DNA from: Cupriavidus plantarum
GTDB taxonomy: Bacteria; Pseudomonadota; Gammaproteobacteria; Burkholderiales; Burkholderiaceae
NCBI RefSeq assembly: GCF_905397285.1
Contig: NZ_CAJPUX010000001.1
Coordinates: forward strand, 1,054,001 to 1,118,000
DNA: 64,000 nt
Direction of reading: 5' to 3'
In this document: positions 41,451 to 49,474 of the stretch, in pieces
Layout: every line of letters begins with the position of its first letter
Numbering within the stretch: position 1 is the stretch's first letter
Position numbers and translations under genes: made by a program
Notes under the pieces: model-generated
The model's input: the letters and a program-made list of their open reading frames with translations, nothing else
Told to the model about the DNA's origin: nothing
Databases searched by the model: none

Positions 41451-42638
41451 TCAGCTCGGGACGCGACGGTCCGCGATCGCGGGCGCGATGTTCGATATCC
41501 AGAGGCTGGCACCGGCCAGCACCATGAGCAGCAACGAACTCGCCAGCACACCGCCAAATCCATAGGAGGGATACACCCAGCCGGCGACTGCCGAGCCGAA
41601 TCCGATCCCGCAGAACACGAAGGATGCTGTCACGGCGAGGGAAATGCCGCGAAGGTCCGGGGCGAGTTCGATGATCCGCCGCTGCTGGGAAGGCCACAGG
41701 ATGTCCGTCCCGAAAGCCCAGACCACGAGGGCCGCATAGAACCAGTACAGGTGCGGGCGCGTCCACCAGAGAATGACGATATCGATGGCGAGGATGGCCA
41801 TGCCGGCCAGCAGCATGGACACCGCGCCGTATCGCCGCGCGGCGCGGGTCACGAACAGGTTGCCCATGACGCCGGCGACGCCGAGGATAGTCAGCGACGC
41901 GGAAACGCTATGCGTGTCGCCGTGATAGACGTCGCGGACGATGGGGGAAATGAAGGTGTAAGTCGCATAGACTGCCGCCGCCACGAAGAACACGACGAGG
42001 AAAGCGCTTAGCGATCTTGCGCGCGTGACCAGCGAGACCAGCGTCGCTAGTTGCACGCGTTCGCCGGCGCTTTGATCGGGCACGAGGGCAAGCACAAGCG
42101 CGGCAGTGCCGATGCCCGCGAGACCGACCACGAGGAACAGCGTGCGGGCGCCATAGGCATCCGACAGCCAGGCCGACACCGGGATGCCCACCATGCCGGC
42201 GACGCTCAGGCCGAGCAGCACCACGGCGATGGCACTGCCTTGTTCTTCCCGCTTCACGAGGTTCGAACCAAGCGCGCCCAGTACGGGACCGATGAATCCG
42301 GCGCCTAGGCCCATCAGCATGCGGGAGGCGAGCAATACGATGTAGTTCGGTGATGCGGCGAACAGCAAGGCGGCGCTGCTGAAAACCGCGAGACCCAGCA
42401 GGACCTGGAGCCGCCGGCGCAGATGGCCGAAGTAGACCTGCAGCAGCGGTGCGGTGAGGGCGAACGTCACGCCGAATATCGAGATCAGATACGCGGTCTG
42501 TGCGTTGCTCAGGTGCCACTCGCGTGCGATTGGCGCCATGCTGCCCGCGACCGAAAGCGCTCCCGTGGCCTGCACGAGATACGCCACGCTGAGGACATAC
42601 AACGCCCGCTTGGTTTGCGCCGGAATGGCATCTTTCAT
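41451..42638 (-). CDS. MFS transporter
   Basis: A 395-aa carrier with 12 helices. The segments VAYLVQATGALSVAGSMAPI in helix 1 and RMLMGLGAGFIGPVLGALGS near helix 4 place it among drug:H+ antiporter-like carriers. ATG 42638 has GGAG 8 nt upstream. It follows the SDR gene by 28 bp and is the last gene of the leftward MBL-small protein-SDR-MFS group, so it may export the lactonase/SDR product or the inducer. Substrate unknown. Confidence 0.85.
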   Translation of the reverse strand: MKDAIPAQTKRALYVLSVAYLVQATGALSVAGSMAPIAREWHLSNAQTAYLISIFGVTFALTAPLLQVYFGHLRRRLQVLLGLAVFSSAALLFAASPNYIVLLASRMLMGLGAGFIGPVLGALGSNLVKREEQGSAIAVVLLGLSVAGMVGIPVSAWLSDAYGARTLFLVVGLAGIGTAALVLALVPDQSAGERVQLATLVSLVTRARSLSAFLVVFFVAAAVYATYTFISPIVRDVYHGDTHSVSASLTILGVAGVMGNLFVTRAARRYGAVSMLLAGMAILAIDIVILWWTRPHLYWFYAALVVWAFGTDILWPSQQRRIIELAPDLRGISLAVTASFVFCGIGFGSAVAGWVYPSYGFGGVLASSLLLMVLAGASLWISNIAPAIADRRVPS

Positions 42639-42666
42639 TTTTGGCTCCAGGTCGCCTTGTGCGGGC

Positions 42667-43428
42667 TTACAACACGGGGATCGGGTTTTCGGCAAGCGCG
42701 ACGTTGAACTGGTGCACGAGCGTGTGCTCGTTCGGGCCGGCGTTGTCCCGCAACGGACGTGCCGCATCCACCAGGACCTCGTCGGTCGCGTCGGCCAGCT
42801 TGTCCATCGTTTCGGCAATGAAGGCATCGAGCGGCATGGCGCGCGGATCGCCGCTCTTGTGGACCAGGTCGGTATCGACCCAGGGCGGCGCAATCTCGAG
42901 CACGCGCACGCTGGTGTCGCGGAACATGAACCGCTGGGAAAGCGTATAGGAGTGAATGGCAGCCTTGGTCGCCGAGTACAGCGCCGTCGCGGCAAGCGGT
43001 ACGTACGCCAGCACCGAACTGTTGTTGATGAGGTAGGCGCGCGGCTGACGCTTGAGATGCTCGGCGAAGGCCGCGCTCAGGCGTACGGGTCCCAGCAGAT
43101 TCGTGTCGATCAGATTGACGGCCTGCTCGTCGTCGAGCGCGCCCGCGGCATTGTCGAATGGCATCACGCCCGCGTTGTTGATGACCACATTGAGGGTCGG
43201 ATACGTCTCGATCAGCGTCCTGGCGACCCTCGCGATATCGTCTGCGCTCGTAATGTCCAGTTCGATGGTGTCGATGCCGGGGTTGGCCTCGGCCACAGCC
43301 TGCAACAGCGCCTTGCGGCGGCCGGCGATGATGACCTTGTTGCCGCGCTTGTGGAAGGCTTCGGCGAGTCCGCGGCCGATGCCCGAGGTGCCGCCCGTGA
43401 TAAAGATGGTGTTATTGGTGAGTTCCAT
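42667..43428 (-). CDS. Short-chain dehydrogenase/reductase (DltE-like)
   Basis: A 253-aa NAD(P)-dependent oxidoreductase. TGGTSGIGRGLA (about 11-22) binds the cofactor, NNAG is at 85-88, and the catalytic YSATK (about 150-154) is preceded by an INNSSVLAY serine. The C-terminal half resembles DltE-type SDRs (PPWVDTDLVHKSGDPRAMPL). It is in the operon with an MBL-fold lactonase-like gene, a 37-aa membrane protein gene and an MFS gene under a TetR regulator. A function on an acyl or keto compound is plausible; no substrate can be named. Confidence 0.88.
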   Translation of the reverse strand: MELTNNTIFITGGTSGIGRGLAEAFHKRGNKVIIAGRRKALLQAVAEANPGIDTIELDITSADDIARVARTLIETYPTLNVVINNAGVMPFDNAAGALDDEQAVNLIDTNLLGPVRLSAAFAEHLKRQPRAYLINNSSVLAYVPLAATALYSATKAAIHSYTLSQRFMFRDTSVRVLEIAPPWVDTDLVHKSGDPRAMPLDAFIAETMDKLADATDEVLVDAARPLRDNAGPNEHTLVHQFNVALAENPIPVL

Positions 43429-43494
43429 GATGGTTTCCAGTTCGATGAGAGATTGAGGTCGGGTTCGAATGCCGTGCCTTTGGCGCGAGCACGG

Positions 43495-43608
43495 TCAGGC
43501 GGAGAGGAGCAGGCGCATGGCCATCGAGATGCCGTCTGCGACAAGGCTTGCCGCGCCGCCGAGGACGATCAGCAGGCCGAGCGCAACGCGCGGATGGAGT
43601 CGATGCAT
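43495..43608 (-). CDS. Small 37-aa membrane protein between MBL and SDR genes
   Basis: Reading ATG 43608 to TGA 43495 gives a 37-aa peptide: a basic start (MHRLHPRV), one hydrophobic helix (ALGLLIVLGGAASLVA), a short polar turn (DGIS) and a second hydrophobic end (MAMRLLLSA). GGAGG lies 6 nt before the ATG, at the end of the MBL gene, and the two genes are separated by one base, so translation is probably coupled. It lies in the same operon direction as its neighbours. I know no named family; it may stabilise a membrane partner such as the MFS carrier. Confidence 0.6.
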   Translation of the reverse strand: MHRLHPRVALGLLIVLGGAASLVADGISMAMRLLLSA

Positions 43609-43609
43609 G

Positions 43610-44470
43610 TCAGGCCTCCGCGACAGGGGTGTAGGCATCCACGCGCGTCACGTCGGCGAGCGGGTTCGAGATCGCGTCATGCATCACGGCTACGACCTTG
43701 CCGCCGCGAATGAGCGCCGGCTTGTCATGGCTCGGCAGCAGGAATCGACTGTCGGAGAGGGCGCGCTTGATGGCCTTCTTCTCGTCGAGCGTGGACATGG
43801 CACGGTTCGCGCTGATCGTGGGCTCATGCGCGGCCTGGTCGAGGAGCGGGTCGATCAGCTGGTCCTGCACGCTGTAGGCAATATCGCCGCTGATGTTGGC
43901 GATGCCCGCATCGGTTTCCACGAGCACGGAAAGGGAGCCTGGCGTATGGCCGCCCGACAGCCGGACGGCGACGCCGGGGATGACCTCTTCCTCGAAGGTG
44001 CCATCGACATCGAACAGTCGCAGCGCGCCGCGCGTATGCAGGCGATCGATCAGATGCTTCGTATCGGCGGCGGTGTACATGAGCGGCCCCATTAAGCCGG
44101 ATGCCGCGAACTCCAGTTCACGCCGCGAGATGCCGACGGTGGTGCGCATCGGGAACAGGTCGGTCATGCCGACATGGTCGATGTGCGCATGGGTATGGAT
44201 GATGTGGCGGATGTCCCCGAGCTTGAGGCCGTGTTGGGCAAGGTGGTAGGGCAGCGTCATCTGCTCCGTGACCTCGTACGGCAGACCGAACGGTTCGTAT
44301 TGTTCGGCGCTGCGCGAGCCCGTATCGACGAGAATGGGTTCCTCGCCGCCGAGAATCAGGAACCCCAGAATCGGGATCGTGACTTGCTTGCCCGGGTCGC
44401 GGAACGGCACGAGCGCGCTGGCGTCCAGCGCCATGTTGCCGAGATTGATGGGATAGATTTTCAATGCCAC
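43610..44470 (-). CDS. MBL-fold hydrolase, N-acyl homoserine lactonase-like
   Basis: A 286-aa metallo-beta-lactamase-fold enzyme. The dizinc motif HTHAHIDHVG gives His94, His96, Asp98 and His99; a further His is in LSGGHTPGSLS, an Asp in ISGDIAYS, and the last His in LPSHDKPAL. The layout with EEPILVDTG near residue 43-51 resembles AiiA/AttM lactonases, which open acyl-homoserine lactones, but other lactones or esters are possible. It is the first gene of a leftward operon and faces a TetR gene; two palindromic operators stand before it, so its expression is probably inducible. Confidence 0.83.
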   Translation of the reverse strand: MALKIYPINLGNMALDASALVPFRDPGKQVTIPILGFLILGGEEPILVDTGSRSAEQYEPFGLPYEVTEQMTLPYHLAQHGLKLGDIRHIIHTHAHIDHVGMTDLFPMRTTVGISRRELEFAASGLMGPLMYTAADTKHLIDRLHTRGALRLFDVDGTFEEEVIPGVAVRLSGGHTPGSLSVLVETDAGIANISGDIAYSVQDQLIDPLLDQAAHEPTISANRAMSTLDEKKAIKRALSDSRFLLPSHDKPALIRGGKVVAVMHDAISNPLADVTRVDAYTPVAEA

Positions 44471-44500
44471 GGTCGTTGTCCTCGTCTGTTGATGTCTGAG

Positions 44501-44532
44501 TCGTATATTGAACCGACCGGTTCAATATACGA
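44501..44532. promoter_or_regulatory. Large palindromic operator before the MBL operon
   Basis: Perfect 15-bp arms (TCGTATATTGAACCG at 44501-44515 and its complement at 44518-44532) flank an AC centre. It lies 31 bp upstream of the MBL start. The inner GAACCG..CGGTTC resembles the other two sites nearby. Confidence 0.75.
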
Positions 44533-44559
44533 CGACCCGAGGGGCTTGGCAAGGAAAAA

Positions 44560-44573
44560 GAACCGATCAGTTC
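44560..44573. promoter_or_regulatory. Second operator-like palindrome
   Basis: GAACCGATCAGTTC has GAAC..GTTC ends and one mismatch in the centre. It shares the core with 44511-44522 and 45236-45247 and lies in the same intergenic region. Confidence 0.6.
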
Positions 44574-44649
44574 AAAAAATATTTTTGGTGCGGACGACGT
44601 GGAGGCGTAAGGAGGGGAGGCGCGCGGTCAGGCGCCGCGCGTAACGCGA

Positions 44650-45198
44650 TCACAAGGACCGCAATGCCTGCATGAAATGCGTGATGGCATCCTGCCGCGC
44701 CTCCGGCGGCAGATTGTTCTCGATGCAGTAGCCCGAGAAAAAGACCATCACGATGTCCGCGATGACCTCCGCCGCAAGTCTGGGATGCTCGGCCTCGATG
44801 TTCTCGACGATCAGCGGCAGCAGGCGCCGATGCGACGCGGCCAGTACGTCCCGCGCGCGGTCGGACAGCGAGGGAATCTCCCGGAGGGCGTTGACGGAGA
44901 AGCAGCCGATGCAACCGTCCGGCTGGAGGTCGCCGAGATGCAGGAACCGTTCGATATTGTCCCAGCCCTTCGGCGCTGCACCCAGGATCTCTGGCGCCCC
45001 GCGGTGCTCGTAGTAGTACTCGAGGGCGCTGATAAACAGGTCCTCCTTGTCCTTGAACTCGGCGTACAACCCCGACTTGTTAACCCCCGTCGCCTGCTCG
45101 AGCTGCGGCAGCGACGTCCCCGAAAAACCATACTTCCAGAACACCGGGAGAGCCTTTTCAAGCACTCCCTCGCGGCTGAATTTGCGCGTGCGGCCCAT
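44650..45198 (-). CDS. TetR-family regulator of the MBL/SDR/MFS operon
   Basis: A 182-aa TetR protein. The DNA-binding part is at residues 1-50 (MGRTRKFSREGVLEKALPVF, then QLEQATGVNKSGLYAEFKDK). ATG 45198 is chosen as the usual MGRxR start of this subgroup; an earlier ATG at 45270 would read through the operator. An AACCGATCGGTT palindrome lies 38 bp before the start, and two related sites lie between its stop and the MBL start. It is therefore the probable repressor of both itself and the operon to its left. Confidence 0.87.
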   Translation of the reverse strand: MGRTRKFSREGVLEKALPVFWKYGFSGTSLPQLEQATGVNKSGLYAEFKDKEDLFISALEYYYEHRGAPEILGAAPKGWDNIERFLHLGDLQPDGCIGCFSVNALREIPSLSDRARDVLAASHRRLLPLIVENIEAEHPRLAAEVIADIVMVFFSGYCIENNLPPEARQDAITHFMQALRSL

Positions 45199-45235
45199 GA
45201 TGTCACCCACTCGGAATCGAGAAAATGACATTTTA

Positions 45236-45247
45236 AACCGATCGGTT
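45236..45247. promoter_or_regulatory. Operator-like palindrome before the TetR gene
   Basis: AACCGATCGGTT is a perfect 12-bp palindrome with A/T-rich flanks. It is 38 bp before the TetR ATG and one base from the stop of the LysR gene upstream. Confidence 0.65.
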
Positions 45248-46165
45248 CTAAATTGTCCGGGCGTGGGCAATGGGCGCGGGCGCCTTCGCCGTCAACCGTG
45301 CCGTCGCGGGGAACGGGAGGACGTCCCCTGACCCGCCACGCCGGGTGACGATCGCCTGATTCAGCGCGCCCAGCGTTTCGGTGAGCCAGTCGACGAAAAC
45401 ACGCAGGCACGCGGACTCCCTCGTCCGGCAGGAGAAAACGGCCTGCACCGGCAATGCCGGCGGACGCTGATCGGCGGAGAGTTCTCTGAGCCGGCCACTG
45501 GCGAGGTGCGGCGCCGCCGCGACGTCCCAGATCTGCACGATGCCGGCGTCATGGAGGCCGTACTCCAGCATGAGGTCCAGGTCCGAGAACACGATGGACT
45601 CGACCGGATGGAAAGCATGCGGCGCCGCGCGACTGGACAGATATGCCGGACTGGCCACGGTGATGCGCTGGTAAGTGCCGACACTTCGGCTGTATTGAGA
45701 GGAGTCGTCGAGCGAGCCGACCTTCACGGCGCAGTCGATGCCATCGCGGCGCATGTCGGAGCCCGTTGCCGGTGTCGGTGCCGGTGCCGAGATGTGAAGC
45801 GCGATCGCGGGGAAGTCTCGCTGGAACCGGCCGATGTAGGGCATCGTCTGGCGCGCGATGTCACCGGGCATTTCCACGCGCAGGCGGCCACGAGCTTCAC
45901 GAGACTCCGCGCCGATCCGCGCCCGCATGTTGGTGATCTCGTCCAGCACGCGAAGGCAATGGTCGTAGTACGCAAGGCCGACGGCGGTCGGACTGACGTG
46001 GCGCGTCGTCCGGTGCAGCAGGCGTGTACCGAGATGCGCCTCGAGTTGCTGGATCAGCAGGCTCGTCGAGGCTTTGGGAATGCCCAGCAGGTCCGATGCC
46101 CTGGTGAAATTCCTGCACTCCACGATGCGGGTGAATACCTCCATCGCCTGCAGCATGCGTTCCAT
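45248..46165 (-). CDS. LysR-family transcriptional regulator
   Basis: A 305-aa LTTR. The helix-turn-helix is at about 1-60 (AMEVFTRIVECRNFTRASDL, IPKASTSLLIQQLEAHLGTR), then a linker and the effector-binding domain (RLRVEMPGDIARQTMPYIGR onward). HRTTRHVSPTAVGLAYYDHC is typical of the subgroup common in Burkholderiales. It lies upstream of the TetR gene in the same direction, with the TetR operator at its 3' edge. No divergent target is adjacent; the gene on the right is a receiver gene in the same direction. Target unknown. Confidence 0.87.
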   Translation of the reverse strand: MERMLQAMEVFTRIVECRNFTRASDLLGIPKASTSLLIQQLEAHLGTRLLHRTTRHVSPTAVGLAYYDHCLRVLDEITNMRARIGAESREARGRLRVEMPGDIARQTMPYIGRFQRDFPAIALHISAPAPTPATGSDMRRDGIDCAVKVGSLDDSSQYSRSVGTYQRITVASPAYLSSRAAPHAFHPVESIVFSDLDLMLEYGLHDAGIVQIWDVAAAPHLASGRLRELSADQRPPALPVQAVFSCRTRESACLRVFVDWLTETLGALNQAIVTRRGGSGDVLPFPATARLTAKAPAPIAHARTI

Positions 46166-46310
46166 GACCTTCCCCCGTTCATGCCATTGTTAGGTTCGGG
46201 TTGAAGTCTAAGCGCCGCTATTGCCAGGGAAAAGTCTCGATTGGCGCAAGCACCGCGACACGTTGGTATAAGGTCGGCGAGGCTTTGGCACGTGACGGCG
46301 CCGTCCGTGC

Positions 46311-46685
46311 TTATCGGTCCGCCGGTGACATGATGCGCGTCAACTGGGCGATCAGCGCCTCGGGATCGACCGGCTTGTCGAGGACGCATACCGCGCCCTC
46401 CGCGAGGGCCAGGGCGACGTTCCTGGGCGTGCCATGTGCCGTGACGAAGATCATTGGCGTCGTATCGCCCATGCCGCGCAGCCGGCGCTGCAGGTCGAGG
46501 CCCGATGTCGCGCCCAATTCGATATCGCAAATGAGGCACGCATAGGCACTGCGCTCGACGGTCGCAAGAAAGCTGTCCGCGGAAGAAAAAAAATCGGCGC
46601 TCCAGCCTAGAGACCTGACCAGGGCGCCAGTGGCACGGCGAACGGATAACTCGTCGTCGATGATGCAGACGGTTTTGAGGGGCAC
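46311..46685 (-). CDS. Single-domain response regulator (receiver only)
   Basis: A 124-aa receiver: acidic Asp10-Asp11, phospho-acceptor Asp54 in LICDIELGATSG, Thr in FVTAHG and Lys in VLDKPVDPE. There is no output domain, as in CheY or phosphorelay shuttles. It is divergent from the histidine kinase gene at 46938 across 252 bp, so it may receive or divert phosphate from that kinase. The full-length FixJ-like partner lies beyond the transporter at 49471-50112. Start ATG 46685. Confidence 0.87.
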   Translation of the reverse strand: MPLKTVCIIDDELSVRRATGALVRSLGWSADFFSSADSFLATVERSAYACLICDIELGATSGLDLQRRLRGMGDTTPMIFVTAHGTPRNVALALAEGAVCVLDKPVDPEALIAQLTRIMSPADR

Positions 46686-46937
46686 GGAGAGTTGGCGTTA
46701 GCGCTGCAGGCGGCAGGTGGACAGCGGAATTGTCGGGGCTTGCCGCGGACATTAGCGCAATCAAGGCGCCATGGCACTTATACGCACGTATCGCGATGCA
46801 TGGCCTTAGGTTGCCGACATGCCCCGCGACGGCTCTCCGGATCCCTTGTGGCAAAAGGACTTCCGCCACAATGTAAGGCAAGCGTAGGGATACTTTCGTA
46901 TAATCGCCGCCTGCTCGCGGAACCTCCAACAACTCCA

Positions 46938-48179
46938 ATGCGTGACCACGACCGCGATCCATTATCGACCGGAAATTCCTCGTCGACCGTCATCCCCGAT
47001 GAGACGTTTCAACTCGCCCCGATTCCGATCCTTATCGAAGACTGGTACGGCATTCGTCTCTGGGTGGATGACCTGCGCGCCAGCGGCGTGACGGATCTTG
47101 ACGCGTATCTGGACCGTCATCCCGACGCGATTCAACATCTGCGCGAAACGCACCACAGGTTCGTGGATGCCAACGAAGCCGTCGTCACGCTGTTCGAGGC
47201 GGAGTCGAAGGACGCGTTCTTTGCCCGGGCGAAGAAACTCCTTCCCGCTAGCCGGCGCAGCAACGAACAGGTTCTCCGGGCGATGTTCAATGGCGATACG
47301 GCGTGCCAGGGCGAGCGCATGCTGACCTCGTTTGGCGGCCGCAGCATCCCTATCGTATGGCGCTGCTCGCTGCCCCGCGATCCCGAGCGATACAGGCGGT
47401 TGCACTTCTATGCTTTCGACATTACCGAGTATCAGGAGAACATCGATCGGATCGAAACGATGCGCGCCGAGCTTGCGCGGGCGGGGCGGATTTCGCTCGT
47501 CGGCCAGCTGGCGGCCTCCATCACCCACGAGATCAGCCAGCCGTTGTCGGCCACCCGCACGTCGGTAGAAGCAGCGTTGCGATGGCTCAACCGCGATGAA
47601 CCGGAACTCGAAGAGGCCATGACGTCGATACGGGACGCCGCCCGGTGGGCGCGCGACACGACGGACATTTGTCACAAGCTGCGGGGCTTCATGGCGCGGA
47701 CACCCGTACAGGCGAGGATGCATGCGGCGGAAGAGATCATCGACGCCGCCGTGCGGCTGATCGCCGCGGAGGCCAGAGAGAAGAGCATCGCCGTGGAAAC
47801 GAACGTGACCCCCGGTCTGGCGGTCTTCGTCGATCGGGTGCAACTGCAGCAGGTCCTCAGCAATCTGCTGGTCAACGGCGTGCAAGCCATCGCCAGTGCG
47901 GGAGACGCCGTGGAGCGGCGGCTGACATTGACGGCACGGCCGGACGAGGGCGAGATGGTCGTATTCAGCGTGACCGATACCGGCCTCGGTATTGACGCAC
48001 AGGCAGCAGGCATGCTGTTCCAGCCTTTTGCGACCTCCAAGCAGGAAGGCATGGGCATGGGGCTGTCCATCTCCAGGTCGATCGTGGAAGCGCATGGTGG
48101 CCGGATCTGGGTGGATACTGCCTCAGGGACCGGCACGTCGTTCCACTTCACCCTTCCCGGCGCGGTCCGTTCCCGATGA
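46938..48179 (+). CDS. Soluble FixL-like sensor histidine kinase with PAS domain
   Basis: A 413-aa kinase without membrane helices. Residues about 55-170 form a PAS-like sensor (HRFVDANEAVVTLFEAESKD to YAFDITEYQEN). His197 in SITHEISQPLSATRTSVEAA is the phosphorylation site; the ATPase domain has LSNLLVNGVQAIA, DTGLGIDAQ and GMGMGLSISRSIVEAHGGR. The N-terminal start is ATG 46938; an upstream open frame lacks family features. It overlaps the MHS transporter by 4 nt, so kinase and transporter are co-translated, suggesting control of uptake of the transported compound. Confidence 0.88.
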   Translation: MRDHDRDPLSTGNSSSTVIPDETFQLAPIPILIEDWYGIRLWVDDLRASGVTDLDAYLDRHPDAIQHLRETHHRFVDANEAVVTLFEAESKDAFFARAKKLLPASRRSNEQVLRAMFNGDTACQGERMLTSFGGRSIPIVWRCSLPRDPERYRRLHFYAFDITEYQENIDRIETMRAELARAGRISLVGQLAASITHEISQPLSATRTSVEAALRWLNRDEPELEEAMTSIRDAARWARDTTDICHKLRGFMARTPVQARMHAAEEIIDAAVRLIAAEAREKSIAVETNVTPGLAVFVDRVQLQQVLSNLLVNGVQAIASAGDAVERRLTLTARPDEGEMVVFSVTDTGLGIDAQAAGMLFQPFATSKQEGMGMGLSISRSIVEAHGGRIWVDTASGTGTSFHFTLPGAVRSR

Positions 48180-49474
48180 GCATTCCCACCCGGGCGGTCG
48201 TGACCGTTGTCCTCGCGAATGCGCTGGAGTTTTTCGACTACTTTGCCTTCGCGGTTTTCGCGGCGTATATCGCCGCGACATTCTTCCCGCACGATCAACC
48301 GGCGCTTTCGTCGATCGCGACATTCGGCGCCTTCGCCACCGGCTTCCTGCTCAGGCCAATCGGTGCCATCGTGCTCGGTTCGTACGCGGACCGCGCGGGA
48401 CGCAAGCCGGCGCTGCTGCTGACGGCAACGCTGATCACCGCCGGCACGCTGGGCATGGCGGCGATTCCCCGCTATGAAACGGCAGGCATCGTCGCCCCCA
48501 TTCTGTTGGTGTTGTGCCGCATGATCCAGGGGTTCGCCGTCGGTGGAGAAATGGGGGCGGCGGGGGCGCTGTTGACGGAACACTGCGCGCCGCGTCGAAG
48601 AGGGCTGTACTGCGGCTGGCTGCTCGCGGGCCAGGGCCTCGCGCTCGCGGCTGCGGGGGTCTGCGGCGCGGTACTGAACAGCCAGCTCTCCGTTCAGCAG
48701 ATGGGTGAGTGGGGATGGCGCATTCCATTTGTGCTCGGCGCATCGATGGTGCCGGTACAACTCTGGCTGCGTCACTCGCTGCACGTGCCCGAGCGAGCCG
48801 TTTCCGAGGGCGTGCGGACGCCTCCGCTCGGTTCGGGTGGCTCGCCTCCGCCCGGTTCGGGGGGGCATTTGGGAGGCTGGAACGCTCTCGTCTGGGGCAC
48901 GCTGCTCATCGCGGGCGGCACGGTGCCCACCTATATCGCGACCTTTACGGCGCCGTTCGAGCTGGCCGGATCACGCCCCACGATCGGGGAGTCGTTCCTG
49001 GTGACGATCGCTCTCGGCACGGTGACCGTGCTCGCTTCCGTGCTGGGTGGCTGGCTTTCGGATCGCTGGGGATTCGGCCGTATCGTCGTGACCGCGCGGC
49101 TGCTGACCGTGGTCGCCGTCGTGCCCACGTACCTGGCCGCGCGCGATGGCCAGGCGTTGTCGTTCGCGATCGGCATCGTGGTCGTCACCACCATGAGTTG
49201 CCTGGCGGCAGCGCCTACCGTGGCGATGCTGTTGATGGCCGTCGATCCGAAGCGCCGTGCCGCGACGCTAGCGCTGATCTATTCCGTTGGCGTCGCCCTG
49301 TTCGGCAGTACGGCGCCCGCGGTCGTGGCCTCTTGGAACATGCTGGCATCTACGAGAATGGCTGCGGCATGGTACATCGCTGTGGCGGGCTTTGCGGCCG
49401 TGGCCGCGGTGTGGCGCGTCTCCGCGTTGCAGGCGCGAGGGACGGGCGGTGGGGTCAAGCCCGTGGAGGCCTAG
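48176..49474 (+). CDS. MHS-family MFS transporter
   Basis: A 432-aa carrier with 12 helices. ALEFFDYFAFAVFAAYIAAT in helix 1, FLLRPIGAIVLGSYADRAGR in loop 2-3 and CRMIQGFAVGGEMGAAGALL are hallmarks of the metabolite:H+ symporter family, which imports organic acids and osmolytes such as citrate, 2-oxoglutarate, shikimate or proline betaine. A Gly/Pro stretch between helices 6 and 7 is built from a 24-bp duplication. It overlaps the kinase gene by 4 nt and shares a CTAG with the convergent FixJ-like gene. Confidence 0.88.
   Translation: MSIPTRAVVTVVLANALEFFDYFAFAVFAAYIAATFFPHDQPALSSIATFGAFATGFLLRPIGAIVLGSYADRAGRKPALLLTATLITAGTLGMAAIPRYETAGIVAPILLVLCRMIQGFAVGGEMGAAGALLTEHCAPRRRGLYCGWLLAGQGLALAAAGVCGAVLNSQLSVQQMGEWGWRIPFVLGASMVPVQLWLRHSLHVPERAVSEGVRTPPLGSGGSPPPGSGGHLGGWNALVWGTLLIAGGTVPTYIATFTAPFELAGSRPTIGESFLVTIALGTVTVLASVLGGWLSDRWGFGRIVVTARLLTVVAVVPTYLAARDGQALSFAIGIVVVTTMSCLAAAPTVAMLLMAVDPKRRAATLALIYSVGVALFGSTAPAVVASWNMLASTRMAAAWYIAVAGFAAVAAVWRVSALQARGTGGGVKPVEA
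48821..48868. repeat. 24-bp duplication in the central loop of the MHS transporter
   Basis: Two 24-bp units (48821-48844 and 48845-48868), each beginning CCTCCGCYCGGTTCGGG, encode TPPLGSGG and SPPPGSGG. The unit is 8 codons, in frame, and lies in the cytoplasmic loop between transmembrane halves. Confidence 0.75.

Noticed and set aside
41350..41766. 138-codon leftward frame upstream of the PelA-like gene as a pel partner
   Set aside because: It is a shadow of the MFS gene and has no PelB-G feature.
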